64,000 bases of DNA from Bradyrhizobium sp. sGM-13 (GCF_018398875.1 NZ_JAGWDK010000019.1:1-64000); one strand, 5' to 3'. Counted from the first letter of the stretch, positions 15,995-24,872 are shown. The notes: generated by a model not told the origin, from the letters alone. A program made the numbers and translations.

Positions 15995-16987
15995 ATGCTG
16001 AAGCCGGCTCAGCTCCTTCGCATCGATCTCAGCCTCCTGGTGTTGTTCAGCACCGTGCTCGAGGAGGGGCATGTCGCGCGCGCGGCGGAAAAACTCAATC
16101 TCACGCCCTCGGCCGTCAGCCATGGGCTGCGCCGGCTGCGGCGTCTCCTGCATGATCCGCTGTTCCTCAAGACGCCGGGTGGCGTGAAGCCGACGGACCG
16201 TGCCCTCGCACTTGCCGGTCCAGTTACTGAGACTCTCGCGCGTGTCGATGGAATCATATCGATGGTCGGGCCGTTCGACCCCGGAAGCACGCGGCGATGC
16301 TTTACGATCGGTGCGCCTGATGCATTGGCGGCAATCTTCCTCGGCCCTCTCGTTTCCCGCTTGGCCCGCGAGGCGCCGGGTGTCGACATCCGGTTGCTGC
16401 ACCTCATGCCGCAACATCACGGCAAGCCGACGAGCCAAGTCTGGCAAACCACACTCACGGAGCTCGACTCCCACCGGCTCGATCTTGCAATACTCCCGAT
16501 CGGCCCGTTGCCGCCCCGTTTCGCCGAGCGGTTGCTGTTCGAGGAAGACTTCGTCGTCGCCATGCGAAAAGGTCATCCGCTGGCGCGCGCATCAAAACTG
16601 GCAGCATACCTGAAGGCACGGCACATGCTGGTTTCGGCCATCGGCGATGCGCAGGGAGTCGTCGATGCCAAGCTCGCCGAGCGGGGACATTCGCGGCGCG
16701 TGGCGCTGACCGTGCCGAATTTCATGATGGCGCTGGTTCAGCTCGCCGAAAGCGATCTGGTTGCGACACTGCCGCGGAAGCTGGTCGAGTACCATGCCGC
16801 GCGGTTCAACCTGGTGGTGCGCCCGGTGCCGCTGCCCTGGACGCCCGATCCTATACGTCTCGTCGCATCGCAGGCCGCGATGGCCGATGCCCGCATCGCT
16901 TGGCTGTTCGAGACGTTGGCGAGCTCCATAAGCACGAGCACCGGTTCGCGCTCAAGGCAAGAACGGAAGCGTCGCAAGCCGTGTTGA
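15995..16987 (+). CDS. LysR-family transcriptional regulator
   Basis: LysR regulator of 330 aa. The N-terminal winged helix-turn-helix spans about 8-67, with HVARAAEKLNLTPSAVSHGLRRLR and the FLKTPGGVKPT wing, followed by a periplasmic-binding-protein-like effector domain (about 95-305). The C-terminus ends in an unusual Ser/Arg/Lys-rich tail. It is transcribed away from the SnoaL-like/GST pair with a 92-bp gap, the classic arrangement for a LysR that controls a divergent operon. The inducer is unknown. Confidence 0.9.
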   Translation: MLKPAQLLRIDLSLLVLFSTVLEEGHVARAAEKLNLTPSAVSHGLRRLRRLLHDPLFLKTPGGVKPTDRALALAGPVTETLARVDGIISMVGPFDPGSTRRCFTIGAPDALAAIFLGPLVSRLAREAPGVDIRLLHLMPQHHGKPTSQVWQTTLTELDSHRLDLAILPIGPLPPRFAERLLFEEDFVVAMRKGHPLARASKLAAYLKARHMLVSAIGDAQGVVDAKLAERGHSRRVALTVPNFMMALVQLAESDLVATLPRKLVEYHAARFNLVVRPVPLPWTPDPIRLVASQAAMADARIAWLFETLASSISTSTGSRSRQERKRRKPC

Positions 16988-17281
16988 CGTAGAAGCTGCG
17001 AATTCTGCGGTGACACCCGTTTCGCCGTAACCCGAACTGGTTGAAAGCGCGCGGACATCGCCAACAATCCCATTGTGATTGACGCTCAGAGACCCGGCCT
17101 CACGAAAGGCGGAAGCGGTCCTGTTCCTCCATTCACGTTCGCGCGTCAGCAACATCTAGGCCGGCGTTAACCCTGTCGGCAAACAGACTGCACGTGGGGC
17201 GGATTGTTACGCGAGCCGCCGCCAAGTTGCCGCATTAGACCGGAGAGTTTTCACCGCCACTAAACAAAGTGGAGGAGCATC

Positions 17282-17785
17282 ATGCTGAGAATGATGTTGT
17301 TGGGCCTCCTCATCCCATTGGGTGTTGGCGTGCTCGCGGCAATGGAACTCAGAACTCCTGCGCGTAATGCAGTAGTGGTCGTCCAGCCCGTTGCCGAGAC
17401 AACCGTAGGCGTTTCCGATTCACATGTTGCCTTGGCGAAGGCTGATCGACTTGAAATTGCCGCCGCGAGCAGCGAGACACCAACGCAGCCCGCGCCGGTC
17501 GACGAACGCGTTTCTCCGGCGGAAGACATCAGTGTCGGTCCTTCGGAGCCCCCGAGGGTGATCGGCCGCCATCGACACGATCCCAAATCAAAGAAGGGTA
17601 CCACCGCCGCCCGTCTAAAGAAGGTCGCCACCGCCGCCCGTCCTAAGCCGAAGCCAAAGACGACCGCTATCGAGCGAACGACCATTTCCGAGCGGCGAAA
17701 GGTCGCCAGCGACGCCGAGTCTTGTCGGCTGAGCGCGTTTGGTGGCTTGCGCAAGGCCTTGAATTCAGTCGACTGCGAAATCTGA
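17282..17785 (+). CDS. Hypothetical basic protein with N-terminal membrane anchor
   Basis: Protein of 167 aa of unknown function. Residues 3-20 (RMMLLGLLIPLGVGVLAA) form a signal anchor or signal peptide. The middle is acidic and Pro/Ser-rich, and residues 100-145 are strongly basic and Ala/Lys-rich with a tandem ARLKKVATAARPKPKPK pattern. Two cysteines lie near the C-terminus (SCRLSAFGGLRKALNSVDC). A good GGAGGAGC ribosome site precedes the ATG. No domain was recognised and the gene stands alone. The flanks at 16988-17281 and 17786-18041 show no other gene. Confidence 0.6.
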   Translation: MLRMMLLGLLIPLGVGVLAAMELRTPARNAVVVVQPVAETTVGVSDSHVALAKADRLEIAAASSETPTQPAPVDERVSPAEDISVGPSEPPRVIGRHRHDPKSKKGTTAARLKKVATAARPKPKPKTTAIERTTISERRKVASDAESCRLSAFGGLRKALNSVDCEI

Positions 17786-18041
17786 TTCAGTGGAACGGTT
17801 TCGGCGACTGTGACCTGATGTGGTCTCCAGAACTTGGGGAGTGAGAGCTCAGGGCCAATTCCACCCGGTGCGGCCGCTATCCGCTTCGGGTCCGACAGCA
17901 CCCCAAATGGTCACGTGCAAAGCCGGCAAGGCTCAACGTTCGCGCGCAGATTCGCCTTAAAAAATAAGTCTTTGAAGGTGAACGAGCTCACAGCCGGAGC
18001 CCCAGCGGCAGGTCCATTTTGCTGGCTTCGGGACGATCCAG

Positions 18042-19184
18042 ATGCACGACCGAATTACCACCCCCAAGTTCGTGGTCGGCGAACTGCCGGAGCTGAGAGG
18101 CCAAGGCCGCGATCTGCGAATAGATGCCTGCCGAGGCGTCGCGCTGTGGTTCATCTTTCTTGACCATGTTCCCAACAACATCGGAACTTGGCTGACGCTA
18201 CGGAACTACGGCTTCAGCGATGCCGCCGAAGTGTTCATGTTCGTGTCGGGCGTAACCTGCGCGCTGGCTTACGGCAAAGCATGGCGCTGCGAGGGCTGGA
18301 CCGGGGTGATCAGCCGAACGCTGCGGCGAAGCTGGGACATTTATGTCGCATTTCTGCTGCTGACGCTCGCCTGCGCGATCTTGGTTCACCTCGCAGGCGG
18401 TGGCCGTGTTGCTGACGAGAGCAATACGCGTATCTTGTTGGATCATCCAGGCGCAACGCTCGTGCGCGCGGCGGTCCTGCAATACCGTCCGGTCAATACC
18501 GACGTGTTGTCGGTCTTCGTGCTTCTTCACCTCCTGTTCGCGCCGCTGCTGTGGCTGCTGCTGCGAGCGCCGAATGCGACGCTTGGCGCCTCGCTGGCGC
18601 TTTATGTGTCGGTGCATGTCTTTGGCTGGACCGTCCCGGCCTGGCCGAACGGCCACTGGGCCTTCAATCCGCTGGCCTGGCAGTTGCTGTTCGTGCTTGG
18701 CGCGTGGTGGATGATCGAGGACAAGAGGCCCCAGCCGTGGGTGACGTCACGCACGACGCTTGTACTTGCCATCCTGTATCTGCTCTTCAGCCTGGTCATC
18801 GTATTGAGCTGGCGCATCAAACCGCTGGAAGCACTGATCCCGCAGGCGCTGGCGAACCTGCTTTATCCATTGGACAAATCGAATCTCGATCCATTGCGAC
18901 TGCTGCATTTTTTGGCCATAGCGGTTTTGGTGGCGTGGCTCGTGCCTCGCAATTGGCGAGGGCTGACGACGCCGGTAATGCGCGGCGCGATCCGCTGTGG
19001 CCAGAACTCGCTGCCGATCTATTGCCTCGGCGTTATCTTGACGTTTGCCAGCCACGTGGCGTTGCTGCAGATTTCAGACGGACTTGCGATGCAGATAGCG
19101 TTGAGTTTCGCTGGCATCGCAGCGATGATCGCGACCGCAACGCTGCTGAACTCGATCAGCATCAAACCCGGGCTGCGATCATAA
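18042..19184 (+). CDS. OpgC-like membrane acyltransferase
   Basis: Polytopic protein of 380 aa with about ten membrane segments. It opens with RDLRIDACRGVALWFIFLDH and has NYGFSDAAEVFMFVSG, both typical of the OpgC/acyltransferase-3-like family that adds succinyl or similar groups to osmoregulated periplasmic glucans. A later segment, GQNSLPIYCLGV, matches the family's C-terminal region. It probably acts in the inner membrane on a periplasmic glucan or another polysaccharide. No glucan synthase gene lies nearby, so the substrate is open. Confidence 0.82.
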   Translation: MHDRITTPKFVVGELPELRGQGRDLRIDACRGVALWFIFLDHVPNNIGTWLTLRNYGFSDAAEVFMFVSGVTCALAYGKAWRCEGWTGVISRTLRRSWDIYVAFLLLTLACAILVHLAGGGRVADESNTRILLDHPGATLVRAAVLQYRPVNTDVLSVFVLLHLLFAPLLWLLLRAPNATLGASLALYVSVHVFGWTVPAWPNGHWAFNPLAWQLLFVLGAWWMIEDKRPQPWVTSRTTLVLAILYLLFSLVIVLSWRIKPLEALIPQALANLLYPLDKSNLDPLRLLHFLAIAVLVAWLVPRNWRGLTTPVMRGAIRCGQNSLPIYCLGVILTFASHVALLQISDGLAMQIALSFAGIAAMIATATLLNSISIKPGLRS

Positions 19185-19386
19185 TATTTGGACACTGCGA
19201 TCAGCGAGAGTGTCCATGAAAGATGAAGAATGCCGTCATTGCGGAGATCGCTGCCGGCTAGCGCCATGCCTCCGACGGAAACAAGTTTGTTCGCTCGCAA
19301 CCACAACCGCCCGATGACAACGCGGACGGACGCTGCAGCAACGCGCATCGTTGCGCATGCGATCCATGTGGCGCTATACATTACCC

Positions 19387-19737
19387 ATGTCCCGCGATTT
19401 TCGCCTTGATCGCACTCCCGTCGACGTTCTCAACTATGAGATCGCCCAGGACCAGGCCGTTGCGCTCGGACGGATGGGGCGCGCGCTGGAAGCGGCCCTC
19501 GCCAGGCTGCGGGAGTTCGATTCCACCCATCCACGCTCGGGCGCGCCGGCGTCAGCCCAGCAGGCACGGCGCATCCTCGTGACGGAGGCAGGCCACGCGC
19601 TCTGGATGTTCGTGGTGCAACAAGAGGCGTGTGGCCTGCGCGACAGCCGCCCTGTCATGCGCGCCTACAACGTGCCGAACGAGGTGCAGCAGTGCATGGG
19701 GGCTGTCCCTGCCACATCGATGCTGTTAGCAACGTGA
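19387..19737 (+). CDS. DUF6665-like small protein
   Basis: Cytosolic, mostly helical protein of 116 aa. It resembles a small rhizobial family (DUF6665) through LNYEIAQDQAVALGRMGRALEAALARLREFD and a later EAGHALWMFVVQQEACGLRD segment. The frame is open from 19351, but the ATG at 19387 (MSRDFRLDRTP) fits the family start. Function is unknown. It lies alone between the opgC-like gene and an exported protein, with no operon partner visible. Confidence 0.65.
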   Translation: MSRDFRLDRTPVDVLNYEIAQDQAVALGRMGRALEAALARLREFDSTHPRSGAPASAQQARRILVTEAGHALWMFVVQQEACGLRDSRPVMRAYNVPNEVQQCMGAVPATSMLLAT

Positions 19738-19938
19738 CTTCCTGGGTTTCGACGACCCATCGAGATTCGAGACGAGTAGGAAGTCACCTTGGACGCCTTT
19801 CGCGCGGCTGACCGGCACTCGCCCCCGGTCTCGTTTCCCAGGCCAGAATGAATCCATCGCCTTGCCGGATTTGAGCCCTATTGTGACCTAGGTCGCGGCC
19901 AAAGGTCGGTGCGGGGAGGGCGCAACACTGGGGTTCTC

Positions 19939-20697
19939 ATGTCCGGCCATTTGCGAACTTGCATCGCCGCTTTTGTCCTTCTCGCAAGTCTCCCGACTTC
20001 GCCTGCATCTTCGAATCCGCTTGCAGACTTGTTCAATGTCTCTCCCCCGAAGCCCCCTGAGCCTGCTCCCGCGGAAAAGGAACGGGAGTGCTTGCCACGA
20101 CCCGGTACGTCGACGGCGGAAGGTCAGCGCTGGGTCTATCGTTCAGAGGGGGGGCGCAAATGCTGGTTCCAGGCTGCCGAGGGGACCGCGACGGTGAAGC
20201 AGGTTCGTCGTCGCGCCGCGAAGCCTCGTGCCGCCGCTGTCGAGGAGAATGAGGCCGCGCGGGCGAAGCAGAAGGCGGTCATGGATGCGCGTGCGGAGCT
20301 GCTGCGCGCCGCACCGGCGGAAACGTCTCAGCCGACCCAACCCGCGCCCGAGCTCAAGGTGGTCGAGGCCGCTTCCGTCCCGGCTACTACGGGGGCCGCA
20401 GCCTTCGTGCCGCCGGCAACTGTCGCCAGCCGCGTGACCGATCAGCCCATGCCTGACCACCCCACGCCGCGCCGGCTCGACGCGGAGACACTTCTGGCAG
20501 CCGCACCGGCGCCAAGCGAGGCGGTTGCGGTCTCGGTGCCTCCGGCCGCGCCGGTCGCCTCTCCGATCGCCGAGGCGGCTGACGACGGCTGGGGCTGGAT
20601 GGCAACCTGGCTTGGCGCGCTGCTGATGGCGCTGGGGCTCGCGTCCGTCTTAGCCTCGAACCGGACCCTTCGGGAGGCCGTGCTGTTGCGCGATTAA
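19939..20697 (+). CDS. Exported protein with W-Y-GRKCW motif and C-terminal membrane anchor
   Basis: Protein of 252 aa with a signal peptide (about 1-28), then a short conserved block near residues 56-80, QRWVYRSEGGRKCWFQA, which also occurs in the nearby 129-aa protein. A long Ala/Pro/Val/Glu-rich, low-complexity spacer follows, and a C-terminal transmembrane helix (about 222-242, WMATWLGALLMALGLASVLAS) ends in a short basic tail. The layout suggests a periplasmic motif tethered to the inner membrane. Function is unknown. An in-frame GTG-type start at 19909 is possible, but the ATG at 19939 puts the signal peptide first. Confidence 0.7.
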   Translation: MSGHLRTCIAAFVLLASLPTSPASSNPLADLFNVSPPKPPEPAPAEKERECLPRPGTSTAEGQRWVYRSEGGRKCWFQAAEGTATVKQVRRRAAKPRAAAVEENEAARAKQKAVMDARAELLRAAPAETSQPTQPAPELKVVEAASVPATTGAAAFVPPATVASRVTDQPMPDHPTPRRLDAETLLAAAPAPSEAVAVSVPPAAPVASPIAEAADDGWGWMATWLGALLMALGLASVLASNRTLREAVLLRD

Positions 20698-20705
20698 TGC
20701 GGGGG

Positions 20706-20885
20706 TTACTGCTCTTCAGCCCAATCCGTTTTCTCGCAGCTAAGGCAGCGGAGGAGGCGGAAGCTCTTGCCCTGGCGACTGTCGAGGATCACCACGGGCC
20801 GCGCGATGCCGCCGCAATGATTGCAAGTTGGATGATGAGGCGGATGATACCGCCCGGCGTCGCTCGCATCTCGTACGTTACTCAC
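20706..20885 (-). CDS. Small zinc-ribbon protein
   Basis: Small protein of 59 aa with two CxxC knuckles, CNHC and CLSC, spaced about 25 residues apart, consistent with one zinc ribbon. The start is GTG at 20885, chosen because a strong AGGAGGG lies six bases upstream; the longer frame to 20972 has no such site. The mature sequence ends in CEKTDWAEEQ. It may bind nucleic acid or act as a small adaptor; function is not known. It is convergent with the preceding exported-protein gene, with only 8 bp between stops. Confidence 0.75.
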   Translation of the reverse strand: MSNVRDASDAGRYHPPHHPTCNHCGGIARPVVILDSRQGKSFRLLRCLSCEKTDWAEEQ

Positions 20886-20996
20886 CGCACCCTCCTGTAA
20901 GGGCGATTCACGTAAGATAAAGCGCACACCGGTTCCAAGAACACGTCCAGTGAGCACAAAAGCCGAGGCCAAGAACCCAAGCGAACCGTCAATTTT

Positions 20997-21386
20997 CTAA
21001 TCTAAAAGCCAGATCCTTCCGCTCCATAACTCATCAAAAGTGTCAGGGACATCATTCGGCGCCCGCGCTTGCACGGCTTCCTCCGGTGCCCACGCTTGCG
21101 TGTCGAGTAGATTGCCGCGCTTCTCCGAGACTGCGTTCACAATATCCTTGCGCGACGGTTGCGCGGCCACGTCCTTGGGCCATTCCAACAACGCCTTCGA
21201 AAGCCCAGGCTTGCCTTCGTACCAGCATTTCCGTCCGTCGATGAGACGATACGACCACCATTTTCCGTTCGGATTTGACGGCATAGCGGCGCTGCATTGC
21301 TGTTTCGCTTCCACACTTGGCATTCCCAACAATAACAGCGCAGCAACAAAAGCCGTCAGAGTTATTGATGAAAGCTGCTTGGTCAT
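20997..21386 (-). CDS. Exported small protein with W-Y-GRKCW motif
   Basis: Protein of 129 aa with a signal peptide (about 1-28, LTAFVAALLLLGMPSVEA), then KWWSYRLIDGRKCWYEG around residues 41-58, which aligns with a block in the 252-aa exported protein 300 bp away. The rest is hydrophilic and ends FDELWSGRIWLLD. Cysteines C31 and C54 could form a disulfide in the periplasm. Its ATG overlaps the stop of the upstream 62-aa gene (ATGA), so the two are translationally coupled. Function is unknown. Confidence 0.7.
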   Translation of the reverse strand: MTKQLSSITLTAFVAALLLLGMPSVEAKQQCSAAMPSNPNGKWWSYRLIDGRKCWYEGKPGLSKALLEWPKDVAAQPSRKDIVNAVSEKRGNLLDTQAWAPEEAVQARAPNDVPDTFDELWSGRIWLLD

Positions 21387-21571
21387 TTGCGTGGCTCGAA
21401 GCAGCTACGTTGCTGCAAGCGCGTCACAGCAACCATCACATCGGGGCGTTCGAGAACTTCTACGAGCTTGTCGAGAATACGCTCATTGTTCTGCGGCCGA
21501 GGTTGCAGGTATTCTTCCAGTATGAGTTGCGCCTCGCCAATCGCCTGAATAGCCAATTGTTGATCTGTCAT
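21383..21571 (-). CDS. Small helical protein, unknown function
   Basis: Protein of 62 aa, helical and charged, with a pattern of ILEEYLQPRPQNNERILDKLVEVLERPDVMVAV and no signal or membrane segment. Its stop overlaps the start of the exported 129-aa gene by 4 bp (ATGA), which supports it as real. No ribosome site stands out before the ATG. No domain was recognised. Confidence 0.6.
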   Translation of the reverse strand: MTDQQLAIQAIGEAQLILEEYLQPRPQNNERILDKLVEVLERPDVMVAVTRLQQRSCFEPRK

Positions 21572-21677
21572 ACGCGTTACTCACAGAGCGCCCCCGGGTA
21601 AAGAAAGAAGGCAAATCAAGACCCCATTTGGGTTTTTTCCCCGCTTTTTTCCAAAGTTCCATCAATTTTTATTTCAA

Positions 21678-21702
21678 GGTTTGGCAGGAGCCCTGCCAAA
21701 CC
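21678..21702. other. Perfect 11-bp hairpin in a non-coding leader region
   Basis: GGTTTGGCAGG and CCTGCCAAACC pair perfectly around an AGC loop. No T run follows on either strand, so it is not a standard terminator. It lies about 107 bp upstream of the minus-strand 62-aa gene and could be part of its leader RNA. Confidence 0.5.
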
Positions 21703-22325
21703 TGTGTACGAAACTTGGTCTACTGGGCGCAGACGGATTGTGGCCGTGATTGTTGTGGTTGCGATCCTTCAAGCCGCCATCTTGCGGCGAGGTAGAAAGA
21801 TCGGCCTGTCTCCGGCCGCGAGTGACTGTCTTGTTCTGAACTCAGATGCCGGGACTATGTCTGCAAGTTTTGAAGTCGATGGCCGCACCATGTCCGCGCA
21901 TGCCTGCAAATTCGGGCTCGAAGGCGTCACGTCGAAGCGATAGCGGATATGCATATGGACGAGGCAACAACTGGGTAAACGTGCGCGCAGCGCGAGATCC
22001 CGCAAAAAATCCCGCCTGGGGAAAACTCGACTTAGGTCAGCCTAACTGCGTTGTCCGACTCGGCAGTCCGTGCTGGTTTCCTCAAAAATTTGAGTCTGTT
22101 TGCGGGGCAAGGAAGTTGAGCCAGTTTTCCTTTATGCTCTGCTCGTGATCTCCCTGATGCTCACCGTGTGCGTCGGAGTGGCAGCTTGGCGCATGTCTGA
22201 TGACTGGCCGGAAGTTACCGGAAGCACTTCGCCGGCATTTATCCACATGCGTTGAAAAGCAAGGACCTCAACTCCGGACGGAGCTGAGGCCATCACCGCA
22301 CTACGAACCCGCGCGAGCGTTCGGC
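21703..22325. other. Gene-poor stretch
   Basis: About 620 bp without a convincing gene. A GTG-started frame at 21704-21943 (79 aa, with a membrane-like RIVAVIVVVAILQAAIL segment) exists on the plus strand, but it lacks a ribosome site and a recognisable domain. Base composition is less GC-rich than in the neighbouring genes. Confidence 0.45.
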
Positions 22326-22736
22326 TCAATCGCAATAGCTCCACCCGCCATAACCGTCGTCGCATCGCGCCCGCGCACGATAGGGCACGGGCAGCGGCGG
22401 CCGCGGCGCGTATTCGCCCGCATAGTCGTATTCCTGCGCGTAGTAGCGTTCGCGATAGACTGGCGCACGTTCGACGTAGACGGGCTGCGCGGGGTAGGGC
22501 GTTCCGTACTCGCCATAGACCGCTGCCGGTGCGCGGTAGGCGGGTTCACCGTAAGAGCGATATCGGTAACCGGGTTCCGCGTACGGCCGATAAGCCGGTC
22601 GCGGGCGCACATTGATGTTTGCGGAGGGCGCGTAGATTCCGCCTGGCGCGACGTAGACGGATGACGACAGATCGCTGGCCGCGGCGGCCCCGGAACACAG
22701 GACGACGAAAGCCAGCGTGAGCGATGATCGGTACAT
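22326..22736 (-). CDS. Exported Pro/Tyr/Arg-rich protein
   Basis: Protein of 136 aa with a clear signal peptide (1-20, LTLAFVVLCSGAAAA). The mature part is low-complexity, dominated by Pro, Tyr, Ala, Arg and Glu (for example YAEPGYRYRSYGEPAYRAP), and ends in a C-terminal CDDGYGGWSYCD with two cysteines that may form a disulfide. Comparable small exported proteins are frequent in rhizobia but have no assigned role. The ATG at 22736 was preferred over the in-frame ATG at 22751 because it starts the signal peptide directly. Confidence 0.65.
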   Translation of the reverse strand: MYRSSLTLAFVVLCSGAAAASDLSSSVYVAPGGIYAPSANINVRPRPAYRPYAEPGYRYRSYGEPAYRAPAAVYGEYGTPYPAQPVYVERAPVYRERYYAQEYDYAGEYAPRPPLPVPYRARARCDDGYGGWSYCD

Positions 22737-22998
22737 GTGTGAAGCCTCCAACTACTCAAGCCGCGCCAGCCAGCGTGGTTAATTTTCGCTAAACAAATCG
22801 AGGTGCGCAATGATATTTTGCGCGAAGAAGTGTGCCATTTCAGGACTGCGCACACATTCGCGTGTCGGCATCGTGAGTTGAGGAACACTGCGTGATGCGA
22901 TCGCAATCACACAGTCTGGCAGTTGAATGTGAATGCCAGCATTGCAGCGTCATTGCGATCAGTTGGCTCCTCGCAATGACGGCTCGAGGATTGCTTTT

Positions 22999-23820
22999 AT
23001 GAACGACTTCACCACCCGCACGATGCGGCCCGACGAGATATCGATTGCAATCGACTGGGCCGCGGCTGAAGGCTGGAATCCGGGCCTTGCCGACGACGCC
23101 TGCTTTGCGTCTGTCGATCCAAAGGGCTTTTTCATCGGCGAGATCGATGGCGCGCCTGCCGCGACTGTCTCCTGCGTCAATTACAGCGCGCGCTTTTCCT
23201 TTCTCGGCTTCTACATCGTGCGACCGGATTTGCGCGGCAAGGGTTACGGCTTGCGGATATGGAATGCGGCCGTTGCGCACGCCGGCGCGCGCGTGGTCGG
23301 ACTCGATGGCGTGACGGCGCAGCAGGACAATTACAGGAAGTCCGGATTCGAGCTCGCTTACGCCAACGTCCGCTATGGCGGTAAGGTCACAGCACCGAGT
23401 GCGCCGCAGGCTGGGGTGATTGACCTGAGCGAAGTCCCGCTGGCTGATGTGGAAGCAGACGACGCGACGGTGTTTCCGGCGCGACGGCCGGCGTTCCTGC
23501 GGGCCTGGGTCGGCTCGCCCGGGCATGTCGGGTGCGCGGTCATGCGCGATGGACGGCTTGCGGGCTGGGGTGTGATCCGTTCGTGCCGGAAGTGCTTTAA
23601 GATCGGGCCGCTGGTGGCCGACCAGCGCGCCACGGCTGAAGCGGTATTGTCCGCCTTGCTCGCCAAGGTGGGCGGCGGCGAGATTTTTCTGGACGTGCCC
23701 AGCATCAACCGCGACGCGATCGCACTGGCGGAAGGTTTTGGGCTCGCGCCGGTATTCGAGACCGCGCGCATGATACCGGCGCGATCCCGCCACTGCGGCT
23801 GGAGCGGGTGTTCGGCGTAA
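22999..23820 (+). CDS. GNAT acetyltransferase, two-domain, with probable C-terminal frameshift
   Basis: N-acetyltransferase of 273 aa as read. An N-terminal GNAT domain (about 5-125) has the acetyl-CoA loop VRPDLRGKGYG, followed by a second GNAT-like domain (about 145-270). The last 16 residues (PARSRHCGWSGCSA) do not fit the family. One base after codon ATG at 23770 appears to be missing: shifting the frame there gives TGAIPPLRLERVFGVTTFELG-type coding in two overlapping pieces and a stop at 23838-23840. GVTTFELG is the ending I know for this family. It is either a true frameshift or a sequencing error. The frame starts at ATG 22999. Confidence 0.8.
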   Translation: MNDFTTRTMRPDEISIAIDWAAAEGWNPGLADDACFASVDPKGFFIGEIDGAPAATVSCVNYSARFSFLGFYIVRPDLRGKGYGLRIWNAAVAHAGARVVGLDGVTAQQDNYRKSGFELAYANVRYGGKVTAPSAPQAGVIDLSEVPLADVEADDATVFPARRPAFLRAWVGSPGHVGCAVMRDGRLAGWGVIRSCRKCFKIGPLVADQRATAEAVLSALLAKVGGGEIFLDVPSINRDAIALAEGFGLAPVFETARMIPARSRHCGWSGCSA

Positions 23821-23850
23821 CAACGTTTGAGCTGGGGTAGGGGACGAAAT

Positions 23851-23936
23851 GTAGGATGGGTGGAGCGAAGCGATACCCATCGCGCCTGTGATGGCATGCG
23901 ATTGATGGGGTATCGCTGCGCTCCACCCATCCTACG
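23851..23936. repeat. Inverted intergenic repeat, short form (copy 1)
   Basis: The ends GTAGGATGGGTGGAGCG and its complement CGCTCCACCCATCCTAC face each other around a short centre, and GATACCCAT recurs inside as an inverted pair. The same element occurs at 26698-26779, and longer relatives lie at 24701-24854 and 26052-26174. Confidence 0.85.
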
Positions 23937-23956
23937 CGTTCGTGCGGGCCTCGGCA

Positions 23957-24616
23957 CTACCGGCTCAACGGCATCCGGTCGATCACCGTGGTGCCGGCGG
24001 CGGAGAATAGCCTATCCGTTTGCACGAGTTCGAGCGTCTCCACCGTAAAGCGGCCGAAGCTGGTCGCGCGATGGCGTGCGATCGCGCGAATGAAGGAAGG
24101 AGATAACGGGCCCGAAAAGCGGATCAGGTTCGCAAAGGCAAGTCTGCGAAACAGAAGATCGCGAAATGCGCCCGGGCCGGCTGTTCTTTTTCGCGTGTAA
24201 GAAAGATCCTGGGTCGAGCGCGTAAGCTGTTGTCTGAGCCCCCACAGGGAATCGTCTTCGCGAAACAACTGCAAGAAGACGGAATTGGGCGAAACGCCCA
24301 AGCCGTGTCCCGTTAGGCTGAAGGGACGAAGCGATCCGATGCGATGCCGGAGTCGCGCGAGCAGTTCGTCCCGGTCGACGTCCTTGATGTCGTCGAAATT
24401 TCGGATCGTCACATGGGCGGTGTCGGAGGGGTAGTAGTGGTGCGAAGGATGGAGCCGCTCGAGTTCAGCCAGGACTTTGCCGCTTCCGGAATTGGGTTGT
24501 TGAGGAAGCCGGGCGACCAGGGACAAGTGCACAGCCGCATCCGGGCCTGATGCTGGCAGGATGTGTGCCGGCGCCGAATCATGGAGAGGCTCAGGGCTGC
24601 CGTGCCCATCAGCCAC
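23957..24616 (-). CDS. 2'-5' RNA ligase / 2H phosphoesterase-like protein
   Basis: Protein of 219 aa that resembles the LigT-like 2H phosphoesterase superfamily. The first signature is present as HVTIRNF (HxT type, about 68-74). The region where the second HxT/S motif should be reads AFANLIRFSG, without the expected His, so catalytic activity is doubtful. The C-terminal FTVETLELVQTDRLFSAAGTTV segment is typical of a bacterial subgroup. The true start is uncertain, as the first 25 residues look non-conserved. It is flanked by repeat copies on both sides. Confidence 0.55.
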   Translation of the reverse strand: MADGHGSPEPLHDSAPAHILPASGPDAAVHLSLVARLPQQPNSGSGKVLAELERLHPSHHYYPSDTAHVTIRNFDDIKDVDRDELLARLRHRIGSLRPFSLTGHGLGVSPNSVFLQLFREDDSLWGLRQQLTRSTQDLSYTRKRTAGPGAFRDLLFRRLAFANLIRFSGPLSPSFIRAIARHRATSFGRFTVETLELVQTDRLFSAAGTTVIDRMPLSR

Positions 24617-24700
24617 AGCGATTTGAACCGTAGCCCGTCAAGCGAGTTGCTGGGATTCAAGAGCACTCTCCGTCCCGCTGGGGTAGCTAGGGCCTGGTTC

Positions 24701-24854
24701 GTAGGATCGGTAGAGCCACGGGTCCGCGCCTTCGGCCGCTCCGATGGGAAACTCCGCGAAACCTATCATTCCATTTTGCGGAGACGTGATGGGTATCGCT
24801 TTCGCCTTCGCTCTGGCGAGCTACGGTCGCACAAGTCGTTCCACCCATCCTACG
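24701..24854. repeat. Inverted intergenic repeat, long divergent form (copy 2)
   Basis: Begins GTAGGATCGGTAGAGCC and ends CCACCCATCCTAC. Its centre (GGGTCC, CCTTCGGCCG, CCGATG, AAACTCCGCGA in order) matches the copy at 26052-26174 closely. It lies directly after the AI-2E transporter gene. Confidence 0.75.
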
Positions 24855-24872
24855 AACAAGCCGTGCCGAGAG

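Noticed and set aside
21704..21943. A 79-codon plus-strand frame with a membrane-like N-terminus
   Set aside because: GTG start without a ribosome site, no recognised domain and an awkward position just after a hairpin; kept only as a note on the gap.
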